From Ursus arctos (Eukaryota > Chordata > Mammalia > Carnivora > Ursidae): a DNA stretch of 64,000 nt. The notes below the pieces were generated by a model that worked only from the letters and a program-made list of their open reading frames with translations, was not told the DNA's origin and made no database searches. Position 1 is the first letter of the stretch; every line of letters starts with the position of its first letter. A program made the position numbers and the translations under genes. This document shows positions 22,015 to 33,744 of the stretch, in pieces. The DNA is taken from the NCBI RefSeq assembly GCF_023065955.2, contig NW_026623056.1, forward strand, positions 88,473,256 to 88,537,255, written 5' to 3'.

Positions 22015-23395
22015 CCATATGATTTGTATTTCCCTGATGTCAAGTGATGTGGAGTATTTTTTCATTTGTCTATTGGCCATTTGTATGTCTTCTTTGGAGA
22101 AGTGCCTGTTCAGGTCTTCTGCCCATTTCCTGACTGGATTAGTTGGTTTTTTGGGTGTTGACTTTGACAAGTTCTTTATAGATCTTGGATACCAGCCCTT
22201 TATCTGATATGTCATTTGCAAATATCTTCTCCCATTCCGTGGGTTGCCTTTTGGTTTTGTCAACTGTTTCCTTTCCTGTGTAAAAGCTTTTTATCTTGAT
22301 GAAGTCCCAATAGTTCACGTTTGCTTTTGTCTCCCTTGCCTTTGGAGACATGTCTAGCAAGATGTTGTTGCAGCCAAGGTCACAGAGGTTGCTGCCTGTG
22401 TTCTCCTCTAGGATTTTGATGATTCCTGTCTCACATTTAGGTGTTTCATCCATTTTTGGGTATGGTGTAAGAAAGTGATCCAGTTTCATTCTTCTGCAAG
22501 TGGCAGTCCAGTTTTCCCAACACCATTTGTTGAAGAGACTGACTTCTTTCCATCGGATATTCTTTCCTGCTTTGTCAAAGACTAGTTGACCATAGAGTTG
22601 AGGGTCCATTTCTGGGTTCTCCATTCTGTTCCATTGATCTATGTGTCTGTTTTTGTGCCAATACCATCCTGTCTTGGTGATTACAGCTTTGTAATAGAGC
22701 TTGAAGTCCAGAATTGTCATGCCTCTGGCTTTGGTCTTCTTTTTCAACATTCTCTTGGCTATTCGGGGACTTTTCTGATTTCATACAAATTTTAGGGTTG
22801 TTTGCTCCAGCTCTGTGAAAAATGTTGATGGTACTTTGATAGGGATTGCATTGAATGCATAGGTTGCTCTGGGTAGCACAGACATTTTAGCAATATTTAT
22901 TCTTCTGGTGCACGAGCATGGAATGTTTTTGCATTTCTTTGTGTGTTTTTCAATTTCTTTCCTAATGTTCTGTAGTTTTTAGAGTACAGATCCTTTACCT
23001 CTTTGGTTAGGAACTGGAGGCTATTATGCTGAGTGAAATAAGTCAATCAGAGAAAGAAAATTATCATATGATTTCAATCATATGTGGAATCTAAGAAGCA
23101 GGGCAGAGGACCATAGGGGAAGAAAGCGAAAACTGAACGGGAAGTCATCTGAGAGGGGAAAAAACCCTGAGAGACTCTTAACTCTAGGAGACAAACTGAG
23201 GGTTGCTGGAGGGGAGGGGGGCTGGAGGGCTGGGGTAATTGGGTGATGGGCATTAAGGAGGGCATGTGATGTGATGAGCGCTGGGTGTTATATGTAACTG
23301 ATAAATTGTTGAACACTACATCTGAAACTAATGGTGTACTATATGTTGGCTCACTGAGTTTAAATAAAAAATTTTTTAAAAAGAAAAAGAAATAA
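22015..23395. mobile_element. LINE-1 with 5' inversion (twin-primed insertion)
   Basis: The left part (about 22,015-23,012) is antisense. Its minus strand encodes a C-terminal piece of L1 ORF2 ([40 protein letters not shown]). The right part (about 23,013-23,395) is sense and holds the end of ORF2 plus the 3'UTR (tgctgagtgaaataagtcaa, gtgatgggcattaaggaggg), ending in an A-rich tail. This head-to-head layout with a gap at the junction is the signature of twin priming. The sequence is only mildly decayed, so it is a carnivore-age insertion. Confidence 0.88.
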
Positions 23396-23733
23396 AGAGC
23401 ATGTGAATCTCTTGGAGACCTTGTCACAGACAGCATGGCCCCCATATGCTGTCTATGCTGGGACCAGTCGGGAAGTAGCAGGGACCCTTAGATGATGATG
23501 AGATAGGAGTGGAGGAAATTGGAGGGAGTGGGAGCTTTTCTGGCAGAAACCACCACACAGGCAAAAACACGGGGCACAAAACAGCCTGGTCTGGGTGAGC
23601 AAGGCCATTTGTGCAGTTGCTTTCTGGAGTCTGGGAACTCAGTGCTGGGAGGGTGGGAGCAGGGGGCACTGTTCCCACTTCCCTTGTGCAGGCTCCTATC
23701 CTATGTGGGCTATCTTGTCCTTCAAATAAAGCC
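23396..23733. other. Short unique intergenic segment
   Basis: No repeat or gene is recognised between the inverted LINE-1 and the solo LTR. Confidence 0.55.
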
Positions 23734-23739
23734 CATTTC

Positions 23740-24271
23740 TGCAGCGGTCCCTGGCCGAGAGCTTATGCTCAGGATAAAACAGGAAAACATGTTTGTGACC
23801 CTGTGTGCTTTAGCGTAAACGTCAGAGCACGAGCGGTTGGGAATGTCTGGCTTGCTCAGGGTGGAACGCTGCCCTTCCCGAAATCCCCTCAGATAACGAG
23901 CCGCCAGGAACTCTGGGTCTGCTAAAGGGTGGAACGCAACCCCAACCGAAACCTGATTGCTCTTGACCCCACGAAGTCCATAGAAACATGTTTAAGAATA
24001 GGCCTCACTTGCTGAATGTTACATCATCAAATCCCGCTACCTTCCCCGTGATGTACTACTATTCACTAGGATCACGAGACTCCCCTTGATTGTATTTGAT
24101 TGTTTACCGCCAATAAATACGTGAGGTTGCAGCTGTTCGGGGCGATCGCACTCTCGGCGGTGGCACGCTTGCAGGTGTCCCCTGCACCCACGCTTTCTTT
24201 CACGGCTAACCTGTCTCTGCCTCGTCCTTCTCCCGAATCAATGCCGTGGCTCCGTGGGTGGTGTCGCGGCA
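23740..24271 (+). mobile_element. Class II (ERVK/betaretrovirus-type) solo LTR, 532 bp
   Basis: The element starts TGCAGCGG and ends CGCGGCA, and is flanked by a perfect 6-bp duplication catttc (23,734-23,739 and 24,272-24,277). Six bases is the duplication size typical of ERVK insertions. The second half has the layout of a betaretroviral R-U5: an AATAAA at 24,112-24,117 and then a pyrimidine-rich stretch (gctttctttcacggc, cctgtctctgcctcgtcc). U3 carries a two-copy direct repeat (23,858-23,886 and 23,926-23,953). CpG is unusually plentiful (about 32 by hand count). No internal viral genes are present, so this is a recombined solo LTR. It could still act as a promoter or poly(A) source on the plus strand. 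Confidence 0.85.
23858..23953 (+). promoter_or_regulatory. Direct repeat in U3 of the solo LTR
   Basis: Two 28-29-bp units starting agggtggaacgc and ending ccgaaancc are spaced 68 bases start to start. Repeated units of this kind in U3 are often enhancers in retroviral LTRs. The function here is inferred. Confidence 0.5.
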
Positions 24272-24277
24272 CATTTC

Positions 24278-24764
24278 AGGGGAAGACAATGAACCACAGA
24301 CTCGAGGTGCCTCTGGCGGAGGCCGGCCATGGAGGATCCATCTTGCCCAGGCACAGCAGCAGCTCTGCAAGGGAGGAACCTCTTTAGCCTGAAGATAAGT
24401 CAACGCCTTCACACCACACACAAACTCGTTTGTCCCCTGGGCAGGAGCCTGACAGCTCAGTGGGCTGGGCCTTTACAGACACATCAAATGCAAACACAGC
24501 TTCTGTCTAAGGACTCGGTACCAAGGTACATCTTCAGCTCTTCTGGGGCTTAAAGAATACATATTTTACTGTTGTCCACCTCAACTGAAGATTAGAAATA
24601 CAGATATTTCAGATACCATTTTTGAAGCATCACAAAATCTATATGCTTTCTCATTTCAAGCAGCAAATTCTCATCTGATGATTACCCAGGTACAAGTTTC
24701 AAGGACAGCTGCCAAAAAGATTGCGCGTACTTTTTTAAGGGTGATATGCTGGTTAGACTCTTAC
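24278..24764. other. Unique intergenic segment
   Basis: Nothing recognised. Confidence 0.55.
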
Positions 24765-24905
24765 TTTTCACTCACTCACTCAGGACTGATTTATGAAGTG
24801 CCTTCTGTGTGACCAGGCACCAGGCCGATTTGGGTCCCGCTAAGAGCAAGACAGACAGGGTCCCAGCCTGAAGGAGCTGACCTTGACCAAGAGGCAGGTG
24901 GTGAC
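24765..24905 (+). repeat. L2/MIR-class fragment
   Basis: ttatgaagtgccttctgtgt, gaccaggcaccaggccg and cagacagggtcccagcctga follow the familiar order of an L2/MIR-family 3' segment. Confidence 0.55.
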
Positions 24906-25599
24906 CTAGGCCTTTCCCGGGAGGACGAAGACTCCATGCCAAGGTCCCTCTCTGGTTCGGTTTCCCGGGAACCAGGGAATACAGCACTGCCAGGGAAACT
25001 TTCATAATTAGGGTTTATTAGACCAGATGACAGAGCGAGAAGAATCACATCACAGATGGAACAGTGGAAATTAAAAAAAATTAGATGCAGCAAAATCACA
25101 GGAGGAAAAGCCACACATTCACCCGCTTCTTACAGAACTCGTAAGAAGGAGTTACAGGGTGGGAATCTCCAGCTCGGGCTCTGACCTCAGGCTTCTTTCT
25201 CAGGGGGAGTCTGATGAATCGCGGCTCCCCACTCCCTGAGCCCAGCGCTGTGTGCAGCAAGGAGACAGCTTTGCAGAGGCCAAAGGCACAAGATTGACTG
25301 GGCCCCATCACTTACGTCCAAGGAGCCTCATTTACTCGCATGTGAAACCAGAATAACCATTCTTGCCATGCAGGGTTGCCGCCCAAGGGAGAAATCACCC
25401 TTGTGCTGTTCTCCAAGAGGCTAACTTGGTGCCAGGCACACCGCAGTGGGGTCCAGGCAGCAGGGAGAGCCAGGAACACAAGTCCTCTTTATGTAAAATG
25501 TTGCCATTGTGCTCATCATGGGCTTTCTGCAGAAATTTTCATTCTTAAAAATAATATCACATGCAAATATTTATCTTGATTACTGAGTTTTTTTGGCAT
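24906..25599. other. Unique intergenic segment
   Basis: No gene is seen. A weak MIR-like phrase lies near 25,325-25,375. Confidence 0.5.
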
Positions 25600-26530
25600 G
25601 CCTTGAATTTTTTATCATTATAAAATATACATATATATTTTACCATTTTACCTATTTTTTTAAGACTTATTTATTTATTTTAGAGAGAGAGCACACGCCA
25701 GCAGGAGCAGGGGGAGGGGCCGAGGGAGAGGGAGAGAGAGGCAGAGAAGCAGACTCCCCGCTGAGCGTGGAGCCCAGCTCAGGGCTGGACCCCGGGACAC
25801 GGAGATCACGACCGGAGCTGAAACCAAGAGTTGGAGGCTTGACCGACTGAGCCAGCCAGGCGCCCCTACCTATTTTGAAGTGTAAACTTCAGGGGCACGA
25901 AGCACATTCCCGTTGTTATGCAACCAGCCCCACCATCCACCGCCAGAACTTTTCATCCTCCCGAACTGAAACCCTGCCCGCATGAAACACACACTCCCCT
26001 CTTCCCCCTGCCTCCGGCCCCTGGCACCCTCTATCCTCCTTGCTGTGTAAGAGCCTGACTGCTCCAAACAGCTCATTTACGTGGACTCACACAGTGTCTG
26101 TCCTTTGGGACTGGCCAATTCTGCTGAGCGTGATGACCTGAAGGGTCTTTCACGCCGTGGCAGGTATCGGAATGTTAGAACTTCATTCCTTTTTAAGCCT
26201 GAATAAGATTCCGTGCGGGGCTAAGCCCACATTTCATTCACCCACGTGCCCATCAGCGGGACGCTGCTGTGAACAGTGGGGTGCAAATATCCGTTTCAGT
26301 CAGGCTTTCAGTTCCTCGGAGTGCACACTCAGAAGCAGAATCACGGGATCCTAGGGTAACTCCAGCTTTCATTCTTTGAGGAACCTCCCTACTGTTTCCC
26401 ACAGCGGCTGCTGCACTTACGTTCCCACCAGCAAGGCACAAGGGTCCCAGTCCCTCCACATCCTCACCGACACTGGTTCCTTTCGAGTTTGTTCTCTGAT
26501 GACAGCAGCACAGTGGGCCTGAAGGGGACA
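25600..26530 (-). mobile_element. Old LINE-1 3' end, minus strand, with nested SINE
   Basis: The plus strand reads as reverse L1M 3'UTR and ORF2 end: tgttatgcaaccagccccac, agaacttttcatcctcccga, tcattcctttttaagcctga and gttcccaccagcaaggcaca. A SINEC (25,659-25,866) interrupts it. Confidence 0.8.
25659..25866 (-). mobile_element. SINEC inserted in LINE-1, minus strand
   Basis: T-tail with tttatttattttagagagag, a body with gctgagcgtggagcccagct, and the head ccaggcgcccc. The perfect 10-bp duplication tacctatttt (25,649-25,658 and 25,867-25,876) shows it jumped into the older L1. Confidence 0.92.
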
Positions 26531-29500
26531 CCCTCTCAGATTTCGTGCCCCAGGTGAGGTGTCCTTCACCCCACCCAGCCATGGCTTCCCGTCTCCCATG
26601 AATGGCCCAGGAAGAAGCCCCGACCCTATTCATGGGTTAGGGCTCTGTCCTGATGAAACCCCAAAAGGGGGCTCTCCGGGTCCCCATATGGACCTGCTGG
26701 GTTTGCTAGGTGCCTTGGCTAAGACCACGGGCTCTGTCCCTGGGCCCAGTGGTCAATTCCCACCAATGCAGGTGAGCCGTTGGAAACGTGGGAAGGACTA
26801 GGGTCCTTCAAGGCAGGTCGTGACCTCTGACAAGCCACACATCCTCAGTGTGGTGACCAGAGTCCCATCTAACAAACAAATAAACTGCTGAAAACCACTT
26901 AAAAGTAAAAAAAAAAAAAAAACAAAAAACCTTTTGCGTAATATCTCATACACGTTCTTCTGCAACTTGAATTTTGGCTCAGCCGTCTGTTCTGGAGAAT
27001 TGTTCACACCGATGGATGCAGTTCTAGTTCATTCCTTTGAAAGACTAAAGAGAGTCTTGCACACGAAGACCCTCTTTACCAGCCCCTGTGGGCCAGACAG
27101 GTTGTTTCCAGTGCCCGGCCCCATCTATTCTGCTTCTGAGTGGATTTGAGAGAGGATTTCCTCTGGGGACACCGACAGTCGAGTGCGTGGGCACAGCGGA
27201 GACACCCCCCGCCGAGCGGCACAGACAGACGAGCTCGTTATCACCCTCGAGCTCGTTCCCTGTGGGTGGGAGATGCAACAGGAGTGCGTGCCCTACAACC
27301 AAAAGCCAGAAGCACGGATGCCTGAGTGATCGGGGCCCAGAACGAAGAGAGACGGGCGAGGAGGGGTCAGAATGCTCTCTGTATACATTATGGGAATTCA
27401 AGAGCTCACAACCCTGGCTCCCAGATTTGGCCCTGAGCTTTCTGGGCCCAGCAGACAGGGAAACCGAGCCAGGGAGAAAACACTCTTCCTGAAGGAAGCA
27501 GGGACTTGCTCAGGACTGGGCTGTCAACGAGCTTCCCATGGGACCCACACCGGAGACCCTGGGGAACGTCATGGGCTGTGTCCTGCTGTGATTCCTTCTC
27601 AAGCCTGTCTCAAGGGAGGCATCCAGGACCCCTCAGGGACAGCGCTGCCCAGGGGGATTTGGGCTTCCTGTGTTCCCAGCTTGTGGGTCTCACCTCCGGG
27701 GACACAGCTCCCCTCTGTCCTCCATGAGGTATCTGTCCCTCCATGCCCCGCAGCGCCCCCTCCAAGGGCAGGAACTGGGCTCTGCAATGCGCAGACTGCC
27801 CAAAAGGGCAAAGCACCTGCCCAGCAGACCCGAGGTTCACCCCCAGGCTGGAACTGGGCTTCTCCTTGGTGGCGGGGGGCGGGGGGACAGCAAACACCGG
27901 CTGCCCCAGCCTCTCTGTCCACATGGGGATGTTGGGGTCCAGCTCTTCTGTGGGAGGATTAATCACTGCCTCTCTCCAGCTCCCCCCGCCTGTTTAATCA
28001 GAGTCATAAAACATCTTAATGTGAGGCCACGTCCTTCTGCAGTCCTGGGTAAGCCCCTTTGTAGAGAGCCTCTGCCAAGCCTCCTGACACGGACACCTGG
28101 GCCTCAGCGGGGCTTTCAGCCATGATCCTGAGCTGAGCCATGTGAAGACCCTGCCTCCCCTCTTGGCCATCAGGGCCCAGCTGCTGCCCAGTGAGCGTGG
28201 GACCCACGTGAGCCTGGGTGAGTCACCTAGGAAAGACGCCCTGCCCTGGCCACCGGCCTGGGGAACCACGTGCCTTCCCTCCTGAGCTCCTGGTGATGAC
28301 CGCGTGCTCTTCAGCACTCGTCCCCGCCCCCCCCCCAGAATGGAAATCAGAGGCCACACACCCAGGGCAGGGAGCCCGTACCTGGCCAGGCGGCCGGGTC
28401 AGGTCATCAACAATAGGAGACCAAGGTGGCAATGTCGCAGTGCTCCACCCAGGTGCCGTGGCCTTGTTTTCAGGGCTGTGCGTACTTTCCCAAAGGATGT
28501 TTGGACAAGGGACTTGCTTTTTATCGTTTGCAGCTGTGTAAGTGAGGTTGCCGGGAGGTGACAGCTAGGGACGGAGGGGGCCGGGGGTTTTTTGGAAAGG
28601 ACAGCGCTGCCGTGAAACGTGAAACCCAAGCTGTTGTTCAAGCTCAGGGGGAGGAAGGCAAGTGCAGAAATTCTGGACTCGCCCCACGATTGGGGGTCGC
28701 CATCAGGATGCTGTGCATATGCACGGAAGGAGGGGAACGACAAGTCAGCCCTGGGGGACGGGGCCAACAGAAGCTGAGGGGCATGGGCTCACTCCAGGGA
28801 GGAAACGCGCTGCTGGCTCGCAGCTGGGTTGTCCTGGTGCTCTTGGGACCCTTGTCCCGCCCCTGGTGCTGTGGTGCCTGGCTGGTGACGGTGGCAGGCG
28901 TCTGGTCTGCAAGACCAGGATGGATTCAGGTGAAGAGCGGAGGGAGCACAGGGAGCGGTTTTCGGTGGCAACACACAGGACTAAGGTAAGGCTCTGTCCC
29001 TGAAGCCCAAGCCAGCAACGACTCATGGTGCCAATGGACGCCAGGCCCACATCACCCTTGTCTCCGTGGACGAGGCGCCCTCCGGGCGCCAGGCCCACTC
29101 CGTGTTTACACGCAGAGTGGACAACCCCACACTCATCTCTGAGGCAGGTGCAAAGTCTCCAGTCTAAGGCAGGGACCCAGAGCCGGTGAGGCCAGAGCAG
29201 GATTTGAACCCACGTCTATGGAAGAGCGGGTCTGTGCCCCTTGCTTTCTCTGATTTGCCCCCACACAGCCTGTGTCTCTCCTTGCCTCCTGCCTCCTTCT
29301 CTGCCCTCTCCTTTCTCAACCCCGCTCATCCTTTCCTTCCTCGCCTCCTCTTCCTGCCTCAATCCGGTGTGTCTGCCCCGCATCCAGCCCAGTCCCGCAC
29401 GGACCAAGCCCGTTGCAGGTGCTGTGCACTTGGAGACACCTGAACGTGCTCCCTGACTCAGGGGCATTTGCCACAGCCTCGCCAAGAAACACGAAAGAAG

Positions 29501-29704
29501 GTAACGCCCTGTGTTTCCACTCAAAAATCAGGGGAGCAGAGCACTTTACTCATCTCCCGTTGGCAGGTTTCCACTTCTGGGTAACTGAATGTTACCCAGA
29601 CAAACCTGCTCACCTGTGATTCGGGGAGAAGGGCTTCCGGAGAGAGAGGGGCTTGCTGGGGGTCTGAGGATGTGCTGGCAGGTGGGACGGTGAGGAAGGG
29701 GAGC
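26531..29704. other. Long intergenic stretch, mostly unique
   Basis: About 26,930-27,140 may be another old L1M fragment on the minus strand (gaattgttcacaccgatgga, ggttgtttccagtgccc). A C-run lies at about 28,328-28,337, a pyrimidine-rich stretch at 29,240-29,360, and a faint MIR near 29,150-29,215. Open frames here are GC-driven and resemble no known protein. Confidence 0.45.
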
Positions 29705-29875
29705 CCAGGTTTTCCGGAGTTCAATTCCAACTCTGCCACTTGCTGCTCTGCCTCCTGGGGGGAATGCGTCCACTCTGCGAGCCTCAATCTTTCCATCTGG
29801 GAAGTGGGGGGGCTGTCAATACCTACCCCACAGTGTGGTTATGAGGGTTCCCTTAATAGCACGTGGCAGACTCGT
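29705..29875 (+). repeat. MIR SINE fragment
   Basis: aattccaactctgccacttg, gagcctcaatctttccatct and caatacctaccccacagtgt match the order of the MIR consensus. Confidence 0.8.
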
Positions 29876-29899
29876 AGCACAGACTCGTAGCAGAGCCGT

Positions 29900-30345
29900 G
29901 GCTCCCTTCAGCAGGCCCATGAAGCCCACGGACCCCTTCCCAGAATTGTACGTTTAGATGCATAAAATAAAAGCCAGAAGGATGACAAAAACACACAAAT
30001 ATCAAAATGAGTATTGAATTATAACTGCGGAAAAGCAATGCATGGGCGTCCTTACGAACGCACGTGTAGCGAGATCCAGTGGCCGGTCCAGTAACTACCG
30101 CGATGTCGGAGCAGAGATGAGTGGTCTTTCCAGATCCCACAGCGGTAACCACGCGGTACGGAACATCTCTGATTCCACGGGTGAGGACATCCCAAGCGCT
30201 GTTAACGCTGCTGTAGTTTGTTGCTTCGGTTCCATCATCGAAGGAGAGGCTACACGTCAGCTGGAAGCTGGTGAAACATAAAAACCCAGGTTTTCCCAAC
30301 CCAAGGTCACTCACGGACCGTGAGGAGCCACTTCTCTGGGCTCTG
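29900..30345 (+). repeat. Old hAT-like DNA transposon remnant
   Basis: The order of phrases (ttcccagaattgtacg, gatgcataaaataaaagcc, gatccagtggccggtcc, ggaacatctctgattcc) matches a dispersed old mammalian hAT-type repeat I recognise but cannot name. The C and G content is shifted by age. An open frame of 261 codons across it on the minus strand is a by-product. Confidence 0.5.
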
Positions 30346-33304
30346 GGTGACCCCCCAGCCCGAGGCAGCAGGGTCGGGACGGAGAGAAGTCGCACTTTGT
30401 CAGAGCTGGGAGCCTCGTGGGCAGTGAGGATGTCAGAGAGGGATTCTGCTTTATCCTTTTTTTTTTTTTTTTTTTGCAGTTCTCCTAAGAAACAAGCGCC
30501 AGGGGACAGCCTTTCAGGGGCGTAATTCCATTCCTCTACCTGAATAGTAAGTTCACAGATACTCTCATCTCTCCGAGAGAAAAGCCGTGGGTGGAACATT
30601 CTTTGAAATGTCAAATCTGAAATGACTCTGCAGGGCACAGGCTGGAGAGAGCTCTGTGTTCTCCAACAGCCAGCTGTTCTGGGTGCAAAGGGATGTGCAA
30701 GCCCTTTCTTGTCACTATTTAGGTGACATTTTCAAGTTTTCAGAGTTGTGAGGTTGTCGGTGTGTCGGGGTTTTTAGAAGCTGGTTTGGTGTTTTTTTTT
30801 TTTCCCTATCAATATCCCTCCTCGACTTCCGCTGGTCCCTGTCTCCAAGCTATCACCAGGCACGTCCATAACTCATCCCATCTGGGAGGCTGGTCTCCAA
30901 ACATCCAGTAGTGAAAGCCGATGTTGGGTTTGCCCAGCATATCTGCCCCATTCTCGTGCCTTCTGGGAACCACTCTCCTCAACGTGGGAATGACCTCCAA
31001 TCCCTCAGTCCAGGGGTGGGCATGAGACCCCAGCAGGCCCAGGCCTAGGTCCCTTCCCCAGACAAACACAAACACTAAGAAAGAGGAGACTTCTCTCCTT
31101 CTGAAATCACAAGCACCAAAAATCCTGGAATGCTGGGCTGCCAAGGGCCACGGTGTCCCTTTTGCAGATACTCTGTTTGAACACTAAGCTATTGCAGAGA
31201 AAGCAGTAGAGCCAAAAGACAGCAAGAAACAAAATCTTGATATCTGGACCCTTGATCCAGCTGTTCCTGAAGCTTCCTTCCTAGTCTCATGAAGGACCTA
31301 ACCTGAGTCCCCTTAGGGGAAAGCAGTGTGAGATGAGTTTCTGCAACCTGCATGTGAAAGAATCCTATTGGTTCTACTTTATAATAATTCTGCTGGTGAG
31401 CAAACACATCAGAACAGACAAGGTGAGACAGCTCACGGGTTCAGTTGGCCACACTCCGGCTCCTACCTTACAAGTATAACAATAGTGACAAGCTTCCCTG
31501 TTTCTGAGATTGCAGGGTGTTCTCCCTCTGGGGTCCCCCACTGCCCATGACAGTAGTCCTCTCCCTGGGTGGGCATGGGGACAGTGTTGTGCTCTGCTTC
31601 CAAACCTTCCCAGGGGACACAGCAGGGACCATGAGCTGAGGGCTCTTCGTTGGCCGCTGACCCATCCTGCCCACAGTGAGCTCCTCCTGGGAGCAGGGCC
31701 TGGGCTTGGGGTCTCCGAGCTCCTGTGTGTGCAGGGGCACCTCCCTCCTGGGTCAGCTTCTGGGAGGTGTCACCACTGTCTGGGGAGGAAGGAGGCTTCA
31801 GGGGCAAGACCCAGGCCTTTGGGTCCCCAGCAATGACTCCCTGCATTTCTGACCGAGGATTCTTCCTGGGCCTCGGGATCCCAGTGCTGGGGCCACGCCT
31901 GTCCTGAGGCTGGAAGGGGCTGCACAGACACGGCTGCCCGCACCCCGCAGTCCTCCTCCCTGGGCACCTCTGCAGGCCCGGGAGGGAAGAGGGACGCTGG
32001 CCCTGACCAGAGCCCCCATCCTCAGACTCCCGAAAATATTATCCAGGCCTGAAGGAGAGGGGCCTCGTTCACAGATCCATGGAGGGCTCATGTCCACCGT
32101 GAGGCACGTCTGAGCCATGCCCCCCACACCAGCCTCTGATCAGCGACCTTGGCAAATACTCACGGGTGTAACTGTATCATTAGTTTCAATGGTGGCCCAT
32201 TTGGGGCTCGTTTAATATTTGACTTTTCTCTCCTGTCCCCACTGCTGATGAAATTTCCAGTCTGAATCCCAAGGTCAGGATGAAGGAAACCTGATAGATG
32301 AGAGTATTTGTAAGATGAAGCAGCGGGCACTTCTGTTCCCTGCCCTTCCTGTATGTCTCACTTCAGGCCCGACACAGAGTCTGTCCCCTGAAATAAAGTC
32401 TCAGCCTGGGACCGCTGGACCCTCTGAATGGGATGAGACAATAAGGGCGCTCTTCCCATCTGTTAGTTTGTGAACCAGAGGCCGGAGAGAAGGCGCTCTT
32501 CTCCTCCCGAGCAACGTAGATTCTGATTCTATCAGCTAACTCTCTGAGGGAGCCGAGGCCTGGGGGGAAGGGTACTTGTGGAATCGGGGACGTGCAGGAG
32601 GCCCCAACCCCCGGGCGCAGACCGGACTGTTCAACCACACATCCCGCAGGAGAACGTCCAGGGAGATGCTCCCGGGCGCAGGTCTCAGAGCCACACCCCG
32701 CCCAGTCCTCAGGTGCATGACGTCACAGCGAGGACACAATCCCCAGGCTCCGCCCTCCCCTGACAGAAAACCCCACCAGAACTCTTGCCGTGGCACCAAA
32801 GTTTGACTCCCGGGAAGCTGTGTGAGTGGCTGTGTCCTGAGTTAGGCTTTGAAGGATCCTCCATCCGTTGGTAGGGTGACAAATCCAGCGTGCTCCCTCA
32901 CCCAGGACTCTCGGGCAGGACACCCTCCTGCAAGGGCAGGCCGTTCCTACCCCTCCCAGAGCGACTAGCCTCCTCCCAGGCTCCATGATGGACCCAAACT
33001 ATGGGGGGAGGAGGAAAGGCTGCTGGCCACCCACAGGCTCTGTGTGTAGGATGCACTGACAGTGAATAACCCAGACCTGTTGAGGAAGGGACAGGACCCT
33101 GTGGGAGCCGGGAGACCCGGTGGACACAAGATACAATCCCCATGACAACATGCTCTCTAGCCCTGGCCTCCGCACCTTTGCTACGTCCAGACCCCTGTCT
33201 TTTTCGACGTGTGTCCTGAGGTTCTCTCCAGGGTGTGGTCACAGGCAGGTCTTTCTGCCACATGCAGAGCGAGGTGACAGACGTACCCATCTGGTGCTTG
33301 GTGC
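30346..33304. other. Long intergenic stretch, nothing firmly recognised
   Basis: There is a T-run at 30,458-30,475 and GC-rich unique sequence at 31,460-32,130 and 32,360-33,000. No exon with recognisable protein and no clear repeat was identified. Confidence 0.5.
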
Positions 33305-33744
33305 CCGTGCTTGAATAGCATTCCCCCAGATTCATGTCCTCCTGGAACTTCGGAAAGTGAGCGTATCTGGAAATAGCGTCTCTGCAGGTGTAATTAGTTG
33401 CGATGAGGTCATACCGGCTGCGGCACCCCTGATCCCCCATGACCTGGGTCCTCACCGGCGGAGAGAGCAGACTCAGACTGGCAGGAGGGAAGCCGGGGAA
33501 GCCAGGGGCAGGGACTCCAGGGAAGCAGCTACGAGCCCAGGAACGCCCCGCTGGGCAGCAGCCCCCAGAAGCCAGGAGAGAAGCTTCAAACGGATCTCCC
33601 TTTGGGCCTCCAGAAGGGACGCACCCTGAGGGACCCTGACGGCAGAGCTGTGGCCTCCAGAAGAGCGAGAGAATAGCGCTCTGGGGTTGTGAGCGCGGCT
33701 TGCGGGGCGTGTTACCGCAGCCCAGCAAATTAACGCAGCCACAC
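33305..33744 (+). mobile_element. MaLR (MLT1-type) solo LTR
   Basis: ttgaatagcattcccccaga, tctctgcaggtgtaattagt, ttgcgatgaggtcatacc, then ggcctccagaag and ctgtggcctccagaag follow the MLT1 LTR in order. It is heavily CpG-changed and diverged, on the plus strand. Confidence 0.8.

Noticed and set aside
22139..22750. 203-codon minus-strand frame as a host gene
   Set aside because: It is the C-terminal part of LINE-1 ORF2 inside the inverted L1 and is reported as mobile element.
29853..30638. 261-codon minus-strand frame containing GSGKTT, reminiscent of a P-loop
   Set aside because: The spacing does not fit the Walker A pattern. The frame runs through an old hAT-like repeat and a poly-T tract.
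32898..33728. 276-codon minus-strand frame
   Set aside because: Half of it lies in a MaLR solo LTR. It is a GC-driven open frame with no recognised domain.
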